64,000 nucleotides of DNA from Mesorhizobium sp. BR1-1-16. Its GTDB lineage: Bacteria; Pseudomonadota; Alphaproteobacteria; Rhizobiales; Kaistiaceae. The number at the start of each line of letters is the position of its first letter. Positions within the stretch are counted from its first letter, which is position 1. The notes under the pieces are model-generated. The model was not told where the DNA came from. It made no database searches and was given only the letters and a program-made list of their open reading frames with translations. The translations under genes and the position numbers were made by a program. The stretch lies in contig NZ_JAIUIE010000008.1 of the NCBI RefSeq assembly GCF_020165495.1, positions 62,001 through 126,000 on the forward strand, in the 5' to 3' direction. Of the stretch, positions 18,498 through 28,191 are shown piece after piece.

Positions 18498-18980
18498 TCA
18501 GCTCGGGCGGCCGGTCGGCTGGTTCTGCGAGAATTCCATCAGGCGCTGGCGATAGAGCGCCGTGAAATCCACCGGATCGATCAGGAGCGGCGGGAAGCCG
18601 CCATTGCGCGTCATGTCGGCGAGGATCTGCCGCGCGAACGGGAACAGCAGCCGCGGGCACTCGATCATCAGGAGCGGCGCCAGGTTTTCCTTCGGCACAT
18701 TGGCGATGCGGAAGATGCCGGCATAGAGCAGTTCGGCCACGAACAGCACCTGGTCGCCGTCGGTCGCCTTGCCCTCGAGGCGCAGCTCGACTTCGAAATC
18801 CTCCGCATCGAGCGGATTGGCCGAAACATTGATGCCGATATTGATCGAAGGGGCCGTCCGGCGCGGACCGAGCGAGCGCGGCGCTTCCGGATTCTCGAAC
18901 GACTGGTCCTTCACATATTGCGTCAGGACGGAAAGATTCGGCTGGCCCTGATTCGGGTCGCCCTCGGTGCTGTCTGCCAT
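18498..18980 (-). CDS. secB: Protein-export chaperone SecB
   Basis: Homotetrameric chaperone that keeps precursors unfolded and hands them to SecA. The 160-residue product starts [19 protein letters not shown]. It has the conserved core [17 protein letters not shown], the helix YAGIFRI and the C-terminal [13 protein letters not shown] segment. The much longer open frame across 18498-21191 is a chance extension over the opposite-strand genes and is not used. The 261-base gap to 19241 must hold promoters for secB and the divergent Tim44 gene; no clear motif pair was fixed there. Confidence 0.96.
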   Translation of the reverse strand: MADSTEGDPNQGQPNLSVLTQYVKDQSFENPEAPRSLGPRRTAPSINIGINVSANPLDAEDFEVELRLEGKATDGDQVLFVAELLYAGIFRIANVPKENLAPLLMIECPRLLFPFARQILADMTRNGGFPPLLIDPVDFTALYRQRLMEFSQNQPTGRPS

Positions 18981-19241
18981 GAACTGGCGCTCCCTCGACG
19001 TAAGATCGGCCGCTCCGGCCGCATCCTTCTGGCGTGGCTCGCTAACACTTCCGCCCCCGTGATACAAGCTTGCAAGGCCGGCCTTTCGCCGGCTGCCGCG
19101 GCCAGCCCTTGACAGCATCGGTCCTGATCTGCCTTCAACGGGAACATGCACTTGGATCGACGCTCCCAGATACCAGATAAAAGGGAGCATCGGCTCAAAG
19201 GGACCGGCCTCGCGGCCTGAGAGGATTAGGACGCCTTCGGC

Positions 19242-19991
19242 ATGAACGGCTTCGTTGACATCTACACGCTGATCTTCCTCGTGCTCGCGGTGGTGATCTT
19301 CTGGAAATTGCGCGGCGTGCTCGGCCAGCGAACGGGCAGCGAACGGCCGCCTTTCGATCCGTTCACCCGCAAGAGCGCCAATGACGCCAAAGGCAAGCCG
19401 CTCGATGCGCGCCCTGTCGAGGTCGGGCCCGGCGAAAAGGTCATTCCGCTGCCGCGTCGCGGCGATGGCAGCGAAACGGCCTCCGTGACGGCCGATGTCG
19501 CTGCGGACCGCATCGCCGCCTATGCGCCCGCCGGTTCGCCGCTGGCGACTGGCCTTGCCGCGGTGATGGCGGCCGACCGCAGCTTCGACCCGAAACAGTT
19601 CCTCGATGGCGCCCGCACCGCCTATGAGATGATCGTCACGGCTTTTGCCGAGGGCGATCGCAAGGCGCTGAAGCCCCTGCTCGGCCGCGAGGTCTATGAC
19701 GGCTTTGCCGGCGCGATCACCGAGCGGGAACAGCGCGGCGAGACCGTCGAGTTCAATTTCGTCGGCATCGACAAGGCCGAATTGCTCGACGCGGCCATGA
19801 AGGGCAAATCGGCGCAGGTGACGGCGCGTTTTGTTTCCAAGCTCGTCTCGGCGACGCGTAACAAGGCTGGCGATGTCGTCGACGGCGATCCGGTCGTGGT
19901 TGCCGACGTGACTGATATCTGGACCTTCGCGCGCGACACATCGTCTCGCGATCCCAACTGGCTGCTCGTCGCCACCGAAACAGTCGAATAG
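19242..19991 (+). CDS. Tim44/TimA-family membrane-associated protein
   Basis: 249-residue protein with an N-terminal membrane segment (about residues 5-23), a charged Pro/Lys linker, and a C-terminal Tim44-like domain (about 105-249) of the NTF2 fold. Mitochondrial Tim44 tethers Hsp70 to the import channel; the bacterial relatives are inner-membrane proteins whose role is not settled. It is divergent from secB and leads a short operon with mltA, smr and an XRE gene. This placement beside an export chaperone is conserved in the class and suggests an envelope or export role, which is inference. Confidence 0.88.
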   Translation: MNGFVDIYTLIFLVLAVVIFWKLRGVLGQRTGSERPPFDPFTRKSANDAKGKPLDARPVEVGPGEKVIPLPRRGDGSETASVTADVAADRIAAYAPAGSPLATGLAAVMAADRSFDPKQFLDGARTAYEMIVTAFAEGDRKALKPLLGREVYDGFAGAITEREQRGETVEFNFVGIDKAELLDAAMKGKSAQVTARFVSKLVSATRNKAGDVVDGDPVVVADVTDIWTFARDTSSRDPNWLLVATETVE

Positions 19992-20003
19992 CGGAGCCGG
20001 ACC

Positions 20004-21095
20004 GTGTCCGCGGGGGAAGTGGGTCCGCTTGCGCCCGTCGGCTTCGATGCGCTCGCCGGTTGGGCTGACGATGATCACGCCAGCGCCTTTCGCGCTTTTC
20101 GTCTTTCGGCCGAACGCATCGCCGAGCAGCCTCCGAAGACCCGTGCGCTCGGCGTCGATGGCGAGGCGCTCGCGACCGCCGCGCACGCTGCGCTGGCGCT
20201 GCCGCACGAGCCGGATGCCGCTGCGGCGCGCGCGTTTTTCGAGATGCATTTCGTGCCGCATGAGGGCGTGGCCGGAGAGGGGTTCTTCACCGGCTATTAC
20301 GAGCCGGAGGCAGAGGCGGCACGAACGGCGGATGATCGTTTCAAGACGCCGCTGCTGAGGCCGCCGGAAGAACTCTTTGAGGTCGACGAAGTGGCGCCAC
20401 CTCTGGAGCTTCCGGGCGGCATGCGCTTCGCCCGCCGGACAGCCACCGGTTTCGAGCCCTTCTTCGATCGCGGCGCGATCATGGCTGGCGCTCTCGACGG
20501 ACGTGGGCTGGAAATCGCTTTTCTCGCCGATCCGGTCGACGCCTATTTCATTCATGTCCAGGGCGCGGCGCGGCTGCGCATGCAGGATGGCAGCCTGCTG
20601 CGCGTCACCTATGCGGCAAAATCGGGCCACGACTATCGCTCGATCGGCCGTGAGCTGATCGACCGCGGCGCGCTGCAGCGCGGCAGCGTGACGATGCAGT
20701 CGATCCGCGCCTGGCTGGCCGAACATCAGGATGAAGCGGCCGGCGTGATGGCGTCGAACCCGTCCTACATCTTCTTTCGCGAGGCGCCGGTCAACGACCC
20801 GGCGCTCGGACCGATCGCCGCCGCGAAGGTGCCGCTCACGCCGGGCCGCAGCCTCGCCGTCGACCGCACGCTGCACACCTTCCACGTCCCTATCTGGATC
20901 GAGACCAGCGTGCCGGCAGCCGAGGGCGCCGTGCCCTTCCGCCGGCTGCTTGTGGCGCAGGACACCGGCTCGGCCATTCTCGGCCCGGCGCGCGGCGACA
21001 TCTTCTTCGGCTCCGGCGATGCCGCCGGAGAAACCGCTGGCCGGATGCAGGCGAAGGGCCGCTTCGTCACGCTCGTGCCCCGGTCGCCGCGATGA
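20004..21095 (+). CDS. mltA: Membrane-bound lytic murein transglycosylase A family (MltA)
   Basis: Cleaves peptidoglycan glycan strands to 1,6-anhydro-muramyl products. The 363-residue product has the MltA beta-barrel signatures FFTGYYEPE and, near the C-terminus, [15 protein letters not shown] with the catalytic aspartate, followed by FFGSG of the 3D domain. The only usable start is the GTG at 20004, because the Tim44 stop lies in the same frame just upstream. The resulting N-terminus shows no signal peptide or lipobox, which is odd for a periplasmic enzyme. It overlaps smr by four bases. Confidence 0.92.
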   Translation: MSAGEVGPLAPVGFDALAGWADDDHASAFRAFRLSAERIAEQPPKTRALGVDGEALATAAHAALALPHEPDAAAARAFFEMHFVPHEGVAGEGFFTGYYEPEAEAARTADDRFKTPLLRPPEELFEVDEVAPPLELPGGMRFARRTATGFEPFFDRGAIMAGALDGRGLEIAFLADPVDAYFIHVQGAARLRMQDGSLLRVTYAAKSGHDYRSIGRELIDRGALQRGSVTMQSIRAWLAEHQDEAAGVMASNPSYIFFREAPVNDPALGPIAAAKVPLTPGRSLAVDRTLHTFHVPIWIETSVPAAEGAVPFRRLLVAQDTGSAILGPARGDIFFGSGDAAGETAGRMQAKGRFVTLVPRSPR

Positions 21096-21661
21096 GCCGG
21101 CGGCGACGCGGCCTGTCGTCGGAAGAGCGCACACTCTGGGCCAACGTGGCACGCACGGCCGTGCCGCTTCGGGCGGCCGAGGCGATCGCACCCGAGCCCG
21201 CGCCGCCTGAACCGCCCGTGGAGGAAATGCTGGCAGCCCTGCCGCCGCCGGAAAAGATGATCGCCGCCGCGCTGCAAAAGCCGAAGACGCTGCCGCTGGC
21301 GCCGCTCGAGCGGCGGACGCTCAATCGCGTCGCGCGCGGCATTCAGGGGATCGACGGCCGTATCGATCTGCACGGCTTGACCCAGAACGACGCCCATCAT
21401 CGTCTCCGCGCCTTTCTGGTCGGCGCACAGGCGCGGGGCGCCAAGCTGGTGCTCGTCATCACGGGCAAGGGGCGCACCGGCGACGTGACGCATGCCGCGC
21501 ATTTCGGCGAGATGGAACGCGGCGTGCTCCGGCGGCGCGTACCGCAATGGCTGGCCGAGCCGGGCCTTCGCGACATTGTCATCGGCTTCGAGGAGGCGCA
21601 TCGCACCCATGGCGGCGGCGGCGCGCTCTATGTCCGCATCCGCCGCCGGCGCGAGAGCTGA
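21092..21661 (+). CDS. Smr-domain protein
   Basis: 189-residue protein with a basic N-terminus, a Pro/Ala-rich linker and a C-terminal Smr domain (about residues 85-185) with [21 protein letters not shown] and the closing [13 protein letters not shown]. Smr domains are MutS2-type nucleases or RNA/DNA-binding modules; the stand-alone alphaproteobacterial form has no settled role. It overlaps mltA upstream (4 bases) and shares one base with the XRE gene downstream (TGATG), so the four genes from the Tim44 protein onward look like one operon. Confidence 0.92.
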   Translation: MSRRRRGLSSEERTLWANVARTAVPLRAAEAIAPEPAPPEPPVEEMLAALPPPEKMIAAALQKPKTLPLAPLERRTLNRVARGIQGIDGRIDLHGLTQNDAHHRLRAFLVGAQARGAKLVLVITGKGRTGDVTHAAHFGEMERGVLRRRVPQWLAEPGLRDIVIGFEEAHRTHGGGGALYVRIRRRRES

Positions 21662-22029
21662 TGACACCGTTCGGGCTGCGGCTGCGCGAGATGCGCGCGG
21701 AGCGGGGCGTCTCGCTGAAGGACATGGCCGAGGCGATCGGCGTGTCCAGCGCCTATCTCTCGGCGCTCGAACATGGCCGGCGCGGCCGACCGACCTGGCT
21801 GATGATCCAGCGCATCATCGCCTATTTCAACGTGATCTGGGATGACGCCGAGGAATTGCAGCGCCTCGCGGCACGCTCGCATCCAAAGGTCACGATCGAA
21901 ACGGCGGGCCTTGCCGCCGAGGCGACCGAACTCGCCAATCTGCTGGCCGACGAGATCGCCGATCTGTCGCCGGAAGCCCTTCGGACGCTGAAGGCTGTCA
22001 TTCTCGCGGCGACGCGGCGGAAGCCCTGA
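21661..22029 (+). CDS. Small XRE-family helix-turn-helix regulator
   Basis: 122-residue protein starting [16 protein letters not shown] with a Cro/cI-type helix-turn-helix in residues 5-60 (SLKDMAEAIGVSSAYLSALEHGRRG). A C-terminal helical tail contains EIADLSPEALRTLKAV. The ATG overlaps the smr stop by one base. A more upstream open frame overlapping smr is discounted. Its place as last gene of the Tim44-mltA-smr operon suggests co-expression with cell-wall genes; its targets cannot be read from the sequence. Confidence 0.88.
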   Translation: MTPFGLRLREMRAERGVSLKDMAEAIGVSSAYLSALEHGRRGRPTWLMIQRIIAYFNVIWDDAEELQRLAARSHPKVTIETAGLAAEATELANLLADEIADLSPEALRTLKAVILAATRRKP

Positions 22030-22035
22030 GGCGCG

Positions 22036-22983
22036 TCAGAGCAGGGCGCGGAGTTGCTCGATGCGGTCATTGACCAGCCAGCCATAATAGTTCTCTTCCG
22101 GCCAGGCCTTCTTGTTGCGCTTGCGTGCGGCGGCGAGCGATCTGGCGCGCACCTTGACGTCGCCGACATTGTAAAGCGTCGCGGTGACGCCGGGATTGTC
22201 CGAGATGTCGACGCCTGCGGTATCGCGATAGACATCGATCGACAGGCGGATGATCGCGGCCATGTAGTCGAGCGAGGAGTCGGGATCCATGATCGCCTGG
22301 TAGACCGCCGGCGCCTGGTCGGCCGTGAGCTCGGGCAGCCGGCTCTTCTGGTGCACGATATCGGTGACCATCAGGGCGGTCAGCGGATTGATCTGGCCGA
22401 GGCCGAAGGTCTGGCCGGCGAACAGCGGCTGGAAGAACACCTTCGAGAAGCGGTCGCGCGGATAGCTGACGTCGTCGACCTTCTTGCCGCGGAAGCTCGC
22501 ATTCCAAACGCCTTCGCGGCAGGTCCACAGGTCATAATTGCTCTTGAAGCCGTCGCAGTCCTTGAATTCGGGCCGGGCCAGGAAGGTGTCGATCGGTTCG
22601 CCCTGATAGCCGAATACCAGTTCCTTGGTGCCGAGATAGGCCAGCGCCTTGACGTAATAGGCCTGGGCATTGTCGATCACGCCGACATTGTAGGTGTGCT
22701 CGCCGACGATCGCGCCGATCATGTGGATCGGGTCGATGCCATAACGGGCCGCCGATTTCTTGATCGCGCGGATGAGCCCGGGATCGCGCTTCAGCAGATT
22801 ATAGATGCGCTGATACTTGCCCTCGAAGCTCTCCTTGGTCTCGCCGGTGCGCTTGATCGAGCTCATGTCGATCGGCGGCTGCGTCTTCGAGCGATTGCCG
22901 GGCGGAACGTCGACTGCGGCCTGCGCCGGCAGAACGAAGGCAAGGACGAGGAGAGCCGAAAGGGCTCCACTGAGGCGCGACAT
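22036..22983 (-). CDS. DUF1402 family exported protein, lysozyme-fold-like motifs
   Basis: 315 residues with a clear signal peptide (residues 1-22, cleavage after AQA). The mature protein carries GEH (Glu95), FGLGQINP (193-200) and LYNVGD (270-275). Their order and spacing resemble the catalytic Glu, GLxQI and YNxG motifs of family 1 lytic transglycosylases. Two cysteines (143, 155) could form a disulfide. DUF1402 is mainly a rhizobial family without an established reaction. A muralytic role is inferred from the motifs and the neighbouring mltA. Confidence 0.85.
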   Translation of the reverse strand: MSRLSGALSALLVLAFVLPAQAAVDVPPGNRSKTQPPIDMSSIKRTGETKESFEGKYQRIYNLLKRDPGLIRAIKKSAARYGIDPIHMIGAIVGEHTYNVGVIDNAQAYYVKALAYLGTKELVFGYQGEPIDTFLARPEFKDCDGFKSNYDLWTCREGVWNASFRGKKVDDVSYPRDRFSKVFFQPLFAGQTFGLGQINPLTALMVTDIVHQKSRLPELTADQAPAVYQAIMDPDSSLDYMAAIIRLSIDVYRDTAGVDISDNPGVTATLYNVGDVKVRARSLAAARKRNKKAWPEENYYGWLVNDRIEQLRALL

Positions 22984-23059
22984 CGGGACGATCCGCCGTT
23001 CGGGACCAGAAACTGCGTGGCCGGGACCGCGGACGGCTGGCCGTGCGGCAGGGGCGGCT

Positions 23060-23099
23060 TATAACATCCAAACGGGCGCCGGCAACAGACCGGCGCCCG
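23060..23099 (-). terminator. Probable intrinsic terminator of the hslVU operon
   Basis: CGGGCGCCGG (23073-23082) and CCGGCGCCCG (23090-23099) form a perfect 10-bp stem with a 7-base loop. Read on the minus strand, downstream of the hslU stop, it is followed by TTTGGATGTTAT. Confidence 0.65.
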
Positions 23100-23116
23100 C
23101 CACGATGCCGTGAGCG

Positions 23117-24421
23117 CTAGAGAATGTAGCGCGACAGGTCGGTGTTGCGCGCAAGGTCGCCGATATGCGCCTCGATATAAGCCGCATCGACCGTCACGGT
23201 GTCGCCGCTGCGATCGGGCGCTGCAAACGAGATGTCATCGAGGATGCGCTCCATGACCGTCTGCAGGCGCCGGGCGCCGATATTCTCGATCGCCGAATTG
23301 ATCTCGACGGCGATGCGGGCGATGGCGTCGATGGCATCGTCGGTGATCGCGAGCGTCAGGCCCTCGGTCGCCATCAGCGCGATATACTGCTTGATGAGAC
23401 TGGCCTCGGTTTCGGTCAGGATGCGGCGGAAATCCTCTTCCTTCAGCGCCGAAAGCTCGACGCGGATCGGCAGGCGGCCCTGCAGCTCCGGCAGCAGGTC
23501 CGAAGGCTTGGCGATGTGGAAGGCGCCCGACGCGATGAACAGGATGTGATCGGTCTTCACCGGCCCATATTTCGTGGCAACGGTCGTGCCCTCGATCAGC
23601 GGCAGCAGGTCGCGCTGCACGCCCTCGCGGGAAACGTCGCCAGCCCGGCCCTCGCGGGCGCAGATCTTGTCGATCTCGTCGAGGAATACGATGCCGTCAT
23701 TCTCGACGATCGCGATGGCCTCGGCGGTGATCGCGTCGCTGTCGAGCAGCTTGTCTGATTCCTCGTCGATCAGGAGCTTGTAGGAATCCTTGACCGTGAC
23801 GCGGCGCGTCTTGGTCTTGCCGCCGCCGAAGGCCTTGCCGAGCATGTCGCCGATATTCATGACGCCGATCGAGGCGCCCGGCATGCCCGGAACGTCGAAT
23901 TGCGGCATGCCGCCCTGGTCGCGCAGCTCGATCTCGATCTCCTTGTCGTCGAGTTCGTTGGCGCGCAGCTTCTTGCGGAAGCTCTCGCGCGTCGCCGGGC
24001 TGGAGCTCTCGCCGACCAGCGCCGTCAGCACGCGCTCCTCGGCGGAAAGATGGGCCTTCGCCTCGACATCCTTGCGGCGCGTCTCGCGGGTCAGCGCGAT
24101 GCCGATCTCGACGAGGTCGCGTATGATCTGCTCGACGTCGCGGCCGACATAGCCGACCTCGGTGAACTTGGTCGCCTCGACCTTGAGGAACGGCGCATTG
24201 GCGAGCTTGGCGAGGCGGCGCGAGATCTCGGTCTTGCCGACGCCGGTCGGCCCGATCATCAGGATGTTCTTCGGCAGCACTTCCTCGCGCATCGGCCCGG
24301 TGAGCTGCTGCCGGCGCCAGCGATTGCGCAGGGCGATGGCGACCGCGCGCTTCGCGTCCTGCTGGCCGATAATGTAGCGGTCGAGCTCGGAGACGATCTC
24401 GCGGGGGGAGAAATTGGTCAT
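23117..24421 (-). CDS. hslU: ATP-dependent protease ATPase subunit HslU
   Basis: AAA+ unfoldase that feeds substrates into the HslV peptidase. The 434-residue product begins with [23 protein letters not shown], has Walker [11 protein letters not shown] (about 57-66), pore motif GYVGRD, an inserted I domain, Walker [12 protein letters not shown] and the C-terminal TDLSRYIL tail that docks into HslV. Its start overlaps the preceding acetyltransferase gene by four bases. A strong hairpin follows its stop. Confidence 0.97.
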   Translation of the reverse strand: MTNFSPREIVSELDRYIIGQQDAKRAVAIALRNRWRRQQLTGPMREEVLPKNILMIGPTGVGKTEISRRLAKLANAPFLKVEATKFTEVGYVGRDVEQIIRDLVEIGIALTRETRRKDVEAKAHLSAEERVLTALVGESSSPATRESFRKKLRANELDDKEIEIELRDQGGMPQFDVPGMPGASIGVMNIGDMLGKAFGGGKTKTRRVTVKDSYKLLIDEESDKLLDSDAITAEAIAIVENDGIVFLDEIDKICAREGRAGDVSREGVQRDLLPLIEGTTVATKYGPVKTDHILFIASGAFHIAKPSDLLPELQGRLPIRVELSALKEEDFRRILTETEASLIKQYIALMATEGLTLAITDDAIDAIARIAVEINSAIENIGARRLQTVMERILDDISFAAPDRSGDTVTVDAAYIEAHIGDLARNTDLSRYIL

Positions 24422-24939
24422 GTCGGTCTCGTCTGGTTCCCGGAATCCCGCCCCATAATGAGCGCGGGACCGTAAATCGTGGTTCGTTGGTCGAGCACGC
24501 GGAACCCGGCCTTTGCATAGGCCCGGACCGCCCTTTGATTGGCGGGGTCCGGATCGGTGATGATGCGCGGCACGCCTTCCGCGAAGCGCCGCCGCGCGAA
24601 TGCCTCGACCAGTCCCGGCCCGTGGCCAATACCGACGAGGTCTGCCTCGCCGATGAACTGGTCGATGCCGAGCGTACTTTGGGGCTGGTCCTGATAGGGA
24701 TGATCCGCCTCCGCATGCGGATCATAGGACTGGAGATAGCCGGCCTCGCGGCCGTCGATCAGGATGAGGTAAGGACGGACAGCCGGATCGTTGATGTGGG
24801 CCGCGATCTTTTCGGTCGCGAGATCCGCCGCGTCCCACCAGGCCGCAACATACGGCGCTGACAGCCAAGCGTGGATCCGGCCGAGGTCGCGTTGCGCCAG
24901 CGGCCGGAACCCGTAGCGTTGGCTGGGGTCAGGCGGCAT
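24418..24939 (-). CDS. GNAT acetyltransferase between hslV and hslU
   Basis: 173-residue GNAT-fold protein of the AAC(6')/IucB-like branch: [12 protein letters not shown] near the N-terminus, [21 protein letters not shown] as the acetyl-CoA-binding core, and [19 protein letters not shown] in the C-terminal half. It overlaps hslV by 11 bases and hslU by 4, so it is part of the heat-shock protease transcript. The substrate is unknown. Automatic labels as aminoglycoside acetyltransferase would over-interpret a distant similarity. Confidence 0.85.
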   Translation of the reverse strand: MPPDPSQRYGFRPLAQRDLGRIHAWLSAPYVAAWWDAADLATEKIAAHINDPAVRPYLILIDGREAGYLQSYDPHAEADHPYQDQPQSTLGIDQFIGEADLVGIGHGPGLVEAFARRRFAEGVPRIITDPDPANQRAVRAYAKAGFRVLDQRTTIYGPALIMGRDSGNQTRPT

Positions 24940-25495
24940 CGAGCTGTTCGAGCGTCACATGCGTATTGGTGTAGACGCAGATATCGGCGGCGATCGCCAT
25001 CGCCTTGCGGGCGATCTGCTCGGCGCTCTGTTCGGTGTCGATCAGCGCGCGGGCCGCCGCGAGTGCATAGTTGCCGCCGGAGCCGATGCCCATGACCCCG
25101 CCCTCGGGCTCGAGAACGTCGCCTGTGCCGGTCAGTACCAGCGAGGTCGTGCGGTCGGCGACCAGCATCATCGCCTCGAGACGGCGCAGATAGCGGTCGG
25201 TGCGCCAGTCCTTGGCGAGCTCGACGCAGGCGCGCGTGAGCTGCCCCGGATATTGCTCGAGCTTGGCCTCGAGCCGCTCGAACAGCGTGAAGGCGTCGGC
25301 CGTCGAGCCGGCGAAACCGGCAATGACGCCGCCCTTGCCGAGCGGGCGCACCTTCTTGGCATTGTGCTTGATGACGGTCTGGCCGAGCGACACCTGGCCG
25401 TCGCCGGCGATCACCACCTTGCCGCCCTTGCGGACGGTGATGATCGTGGTTCCATGCCAGGCGGCATAGGGATCGTGCTCTTGCGAATGGGACAT
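24929..25495 (-). CDS. hslV: ATP-dependent protease peptidase subunit HslV
   Basis: Proteasome-like threonine peptidase forming a double hexamer capped by HslU. The 188-residue product has a 15-residue propeptide and then [10 protein letters not shown], so Thr16 is the predicted N-terminal nucleophile after processing. [23 protein letters not shown] and [11 protein letters not shown] are all typical. It is the first gene of hslV-GNAT-hslU and is divergent from hisB. A promoter with heat-shock character is proposed at 25562-25594. Confidence 0.97.
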   Translation of the reverse strand: MSHSQEHDPYAAWHGTTIITVRKGGKVVIAGDGQVSLGQTVIKHNAKKVRPLGKGGVIAGFAGSTADAFTLFERLEAKLEQYPGQLTRACVELAKDWRTDRYLRRLEAMMLVADRTTSLVLTGTGDVLEPEGGVMGIGSGGNYALAAARALIDTEQSAEQIARKAMAIAADICVYTNTHVTLEQLDAA

Positions 25496-25561
25496 CGGAG
25501 GCTTTCGTGGCGGATCGCCTTGGTCCGTTTTGGCCCCGCGGCGATCCCTGTTGAAACGAGG

Positions 25562-25594
25562 CTCTTATGTAGGCCCGCCTTTTGAAGATGCAAA
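25562..25594 (-). promoter_or_regulatory. Candidate hslV promoter (RpoH-like or sigma-70)
   Basis: On the minus strand, TTTGCA (25594-25589) is followed after 17 bases by TACATA (25571-25566). Written as CCTACATAAG, the -10 side has one mismatch to the alphaproteobacterial RpoH motif CYTATNTNNG, and the -35 TTTG has one mismatch to CTTG. It lies about 60 bases before hslV. Confidence 0.4.
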
Positions 25595-25711
25595 GGAGGG
25601 CGCCGGACGTCGATCGTCTCGGATCGCCAAGCCGGTGGCGTTCACGCGCGACGCCTGCTAAAAGCGCGCCGATCCTCGATTTTCCGGGGAAGTGAGAAGG
25701 AAGCCCTGCCG

Positions 25712-26305
25712 ATGCGCAGCGCCACGATCGAGCGCAAGACGAAGGAAACCGAGATCAATGTGACGATCGACCTCGACGGCACCGGCCGTGGAGCGATCGC
25801 GACCGGAATCGGCTTCTTCGATCATATGCTCGACCAGCTCGCGCGCCATGGTCTGTTCGACCTCGACATCGCGGCCAGGGGCGACCTGCATATCGACCAG
25901 CATCACACCGTCGAGGATGTCGGCATCGCGCTCGGCCTTGCCTTCCGCAAGGCGCTGGGCGAAATGCGCGGCATCACGCGCTATGCCGATATGCATCTGG
26001 CGATGGACGAAGCGCTGACGCGCTGCGCCGTCGATGTGTCCGGCCGCCCCTATCTCGTCTGGAAGGTGGGCTTCACGCGTCCGAAGGTTGGCGATTTCGA
26101 CACCGAGCTGTTCCGCGAGTTCTTCCAGGCCTTCGCGCAGAATGCGGCCATCACGCTGCATATCGAGAATCTCTACGGCGAGAACAACCACCACATCGCG
26201 GAAACCTGCTTCAAGGCATTGGCGCGGACATTGCGCGCGGCCGTCGCCATCGACGCCCGCCAGGATGGCCGTGTCCCTTCCACCAAGGGCAAGCTGGGCG
26301 ATTGA
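25712..26305 (+). CDS. hisB: Imidazoleglycerol-phosphate dehydratase
   Basis: Histidine synthesis: dehydrates imidazole glycerol phosphate to imidazole acetol phosphate. The 197-residue single-domain enzyme has the manganese-binding histidine motifs [21 protein letters not shown] and [13 protein letters not shown]. There is no fused phosphatase domain as in enterobacterial HisB. It leads the hisB-DUF2628-hisH-hisA-hisF-hisE operon. The 216 bases upstream separate it from divergent hslV. Confidence 0.97.
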   Translation: MRSATIERKTKETEINVTIDLDGTGRGAIATGIGFFDHMLDQLARHGLFDLDIAARGDLHIDQHHTVEDVGIALGLAFRKALGEMRGITRYADMHLAMDEALTRCAVDVSGRPYLVWKVGFTRPKVGDFDTELFREFFQAFAQNAAITLHIENLYGENNHHIAETCFKALARTLRAAVAIDARQDGRVPSTKGKLGD

Positions 26306-26312
26306 GGCGATC

Positions 26313-26798
26313 ATGAGAGATTACATTGTCCTCGCGCCGCCGCTTCCCGCCAGGGACGGTGCGCCCGAGGCGCTCCGCCTCGTCTTCGTCAAGGACGGCT
26401 TCTGCTGGCCGGGGCTGCTGATCACGCTGCCCTGGCTGCTTTATCGCCGCCTGTTCGTGGAAGCTGCGCTCTATGTCCTCGTTGTCGCCGGGCTCGCCTT
26501 TCTCGGCGAACGGTTCGGCGCGCCGGCAACCTTCCTGACGGCCGCGCTGCCTGTGGCGTTTGGCGTTCTTGGCAATGACCTCCGCCGCTTCGCGCTCCGC
26601 CGTCGTGGCTTTCTGCCGCGCGGGGTCGCCAGCGGCGCCAATATCGAGGAGGCCGAGATCCGCTACTTCCTCGGCCTGCCAGCGGCAGACAGCGTGCCGC
26701 TTCCTCCGCGCATTCCGCCGTCTCACCCGGCCACGATGCCAGGCCAAGCGCCGGGATCGGTGATCGGCCTGTTCCCGCAAGCGGAGGGCGCGCGATGA
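26313..26798 (+). CDS. DUF2628-like small membrane protein in the his operon
   Basis: 161 residues starting [12 protein letters not shown], with two or three hydrophobic segments (about residues 30-45, 49-66 and 70-87), then a soluble tail with [20 protein letters not shown] and a Pro-rich stretch. It lies 7 bases after hisB and overlaps hisH by four bases, so it is translated with the histidine genes. DUF2628 proteins often sit here in rhizobial relatives. No catalytic motif is visible and its role is unknown. The longer open frame from 26034 is a shadow of hisB. Confidence 0.85.
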   Translation: MRDYIVLAPPLPARDGAPEALRLVFVKDGFCWPGLLITLPWLLYRRLFVEAALYVLVVAGLAFLGERFGAPATFLTAALPVAFGVLGNDLRRFALRRRGFLPRGVASGANIEEAEIRYFLGLPAADSVPLPPRIPPSHPATMPGQAPGSVIGLFPQAEGAR

Positions 26799-27448
26799 CC
26801 ATTGCCATCATCGACTATGGCGCCGGCAACCTGCACTCGGTCGGCAAGGCGCTGGAACTTGCGGTCGCCCGCAAGGGCTCCGGCGGCTCCGTCGTCGTGA
26901 CGTCCGATCCGGATGTGGTTGCCACCGCAGATCACGTCGTGCTGCCCGGCGATGGCGCCTTTGCCGATTGCCGCGCCCAGCTCGACGCTGTCGACGGCAT
27001 GATCGAGGCGGTCATCGAGACCATCGATCGGCGCGGGCGGCCGTTTCTCGGCATCTGTGTCGGCATGCAGCTCCTGGCGACGCGCGGCGTCGAATATGGC
27101 GTCTCGCAAGGCCTCGACCGCATTCCCGGCGAGGTTCGCCCGGTCCAGCCGGGTGATCCGGCGCTGAAGGTGCCGCATATGGGCTGGAACACGCTCGATG
27201 CGTCGGCAGGATCGCACCCGCTTCTCGCCGGCATCCCCACCGGACCGGAGGGCTGGCACGCCTATTTCCTGCATGGCTACCAGCTCTATCCGGACGATCC
27301 AGCCGATGTGATCGCGACCGCCGATTATGGCGGCCCCGTCACGGCGATCGTCGCGACCGGCACGATCGCCGGCACGCAGTTCCACCCCGAGAAGAGCCAG
27401 AAGCTCGGTCTCGCCCTCCTCGCCAACTTCCTGGACTGGCGCCCCTGA
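26795..27448 (+). CDS. hisH: Imidazole glycerol phosphate synthase, glutaminase subunit HisH
   Basis: Releases ammonia from glutamine and channels it to HisF. The 217-residue product begins [16 protein letters not shown]. It has the nucleophile motif GICVGMQLL (catalytic Cys) and the His-Glu pair in HPEKSQKLG. It overlaps the membrane-protein gene by four bases and hisA by one base (TGATG), which indicates tight translational coupling. Confidence 0.97.
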   Translation: MTIAIIDYGAGNLHSVGKALELAVARKGSGGSVVVTSDPDVVATADHVVLPGDGAFADCRAQLDAVDGMIEAVIETIDRRGRPFLGICVGMQLLATRGVEYGVSQGLDRIPGEVRPVQPGDPALKVPHMGWNTLDASAGSHPLLAGIPTGPEGWHAYFLHGYQLYPDDPADVIATADYGGPVTAIVATGTIAGTQFHPEKSQKLGLALLANFLDWRP

Positions 27449-28191
27449 TGATCCTTTTTCCCGCCATCGACCTGAAGGACGGCGCCTGCGTCCGTCTGAA
27501 GCGCGGCGCCATGGACGAGGCGACGGTGTTCAACACCGATCCTGCCGCCCAGGCGAAGCAGTTCGAGGATCAAGGCTTCGAATATCTCCATGTCGTCGAT
27601 CTGAACGGCGCCTTTGCCGGCAGAGCGGTGAACGGCGCTGCTGTCGAGGCGATCCTCGGCGCGGTGACGATGCCCGTGCAGCTCGGCGGCGGCATCCGCG
27701 ACCGGGCCGGCGTCGAAACCTGGCTCGACAAGGGTATCGCCCGCGTCATTCTCGGCACGATCGCGGTGCGCGATCCTGATCTCGTCCGCGAGGCGTGCCG
27801 CGCCCATCCCGGCAAGATCGCGGTCGGCATCGACGCGCGCGGCGGCCGCGTCGCGGTCGAGGGCTGGGCCGAGACGTCCGAACTCACCATGATCGAGCTT
27901 GCCCGCCGCTTCGAGGATGCCGGCGTCGCCGCCATCATCTTCACCGATATCGACCGCGACGGCGTGCTCGAAGGGCTCAACATCACCTCGACGCTGGCGC
28001 TGGCCCGCGCTGTCGGCATCCCGGTCATCGCCTCGGGCGGTCTCGCCTCGATCGCCGATATAAGCCGCCTGCTCGAGCCGGATTGCCGCATCCTGGAAGG
28101 CGCCATCTCCGGCCGCGCGCTCTATGACGGGCGGCTCGATCCCGCCGAGGCGCTGAAGCTCATCCGCGACGCGCGGAGGCTCGACAACTGA
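27448..28191 (+). CDS. hisA: Phosphoribosylformimino-AICAR phosphate isomerase HisA
   Basis: Amadori isomerase of the histidine pathway, a (beta/alpha)8 barrel. The 247-residue product starts [17 protein letters not shown] with the catalytic aspartate in AIDLKDG. It carries QLGGGIRD and, on the other half of the barrel, [12 protein letters not shown] and ASGGLAS phosphate-binding motifs. The single-base overlaps with hisH and hisF (both TGATG) are typical of a compact operon. Confidence 0.97.
   Translation: MILFPAIDLKDGACVRLKRGAMDEATVFNTDPAAQAKQFEDQGFEYLHVVDLNGAFAGRAVNGAAVEAILGAVTMPVQLGGGIRDRAGVETWLDKGIARVILGTIAVRDPDLVREACRAHPGKIAVGIDARGGRVAVEGWAETSELTMIELARRFEDAGVAAIIFTDIDRDGVLEGLNITSTLALARAVGIPVIASGGLASIADISRLLEPDCRILEGAISGRALYDGRLDPAEALKLIRDARRLDN

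Noticed and set aside
19109-19137. TTGACA as a -35 element for the Tim44 gene
   Set aside because: No acceptable -10 sequence lies 16-18 bases downstream.
18498-21191. Very long minus-strand open frame (897 codons) over secB and the Tim44-mltA region
   Set aside because: Only its last 160 codons match a family (SecB). The rest is antisense to three well-supported plus-strand genes.
24418-24939. Aminoglycoside resistance gene
   Set aside because: The GNAT similarity is distant, and the gene is embedded in the hslVU operon, not in a resistance context.
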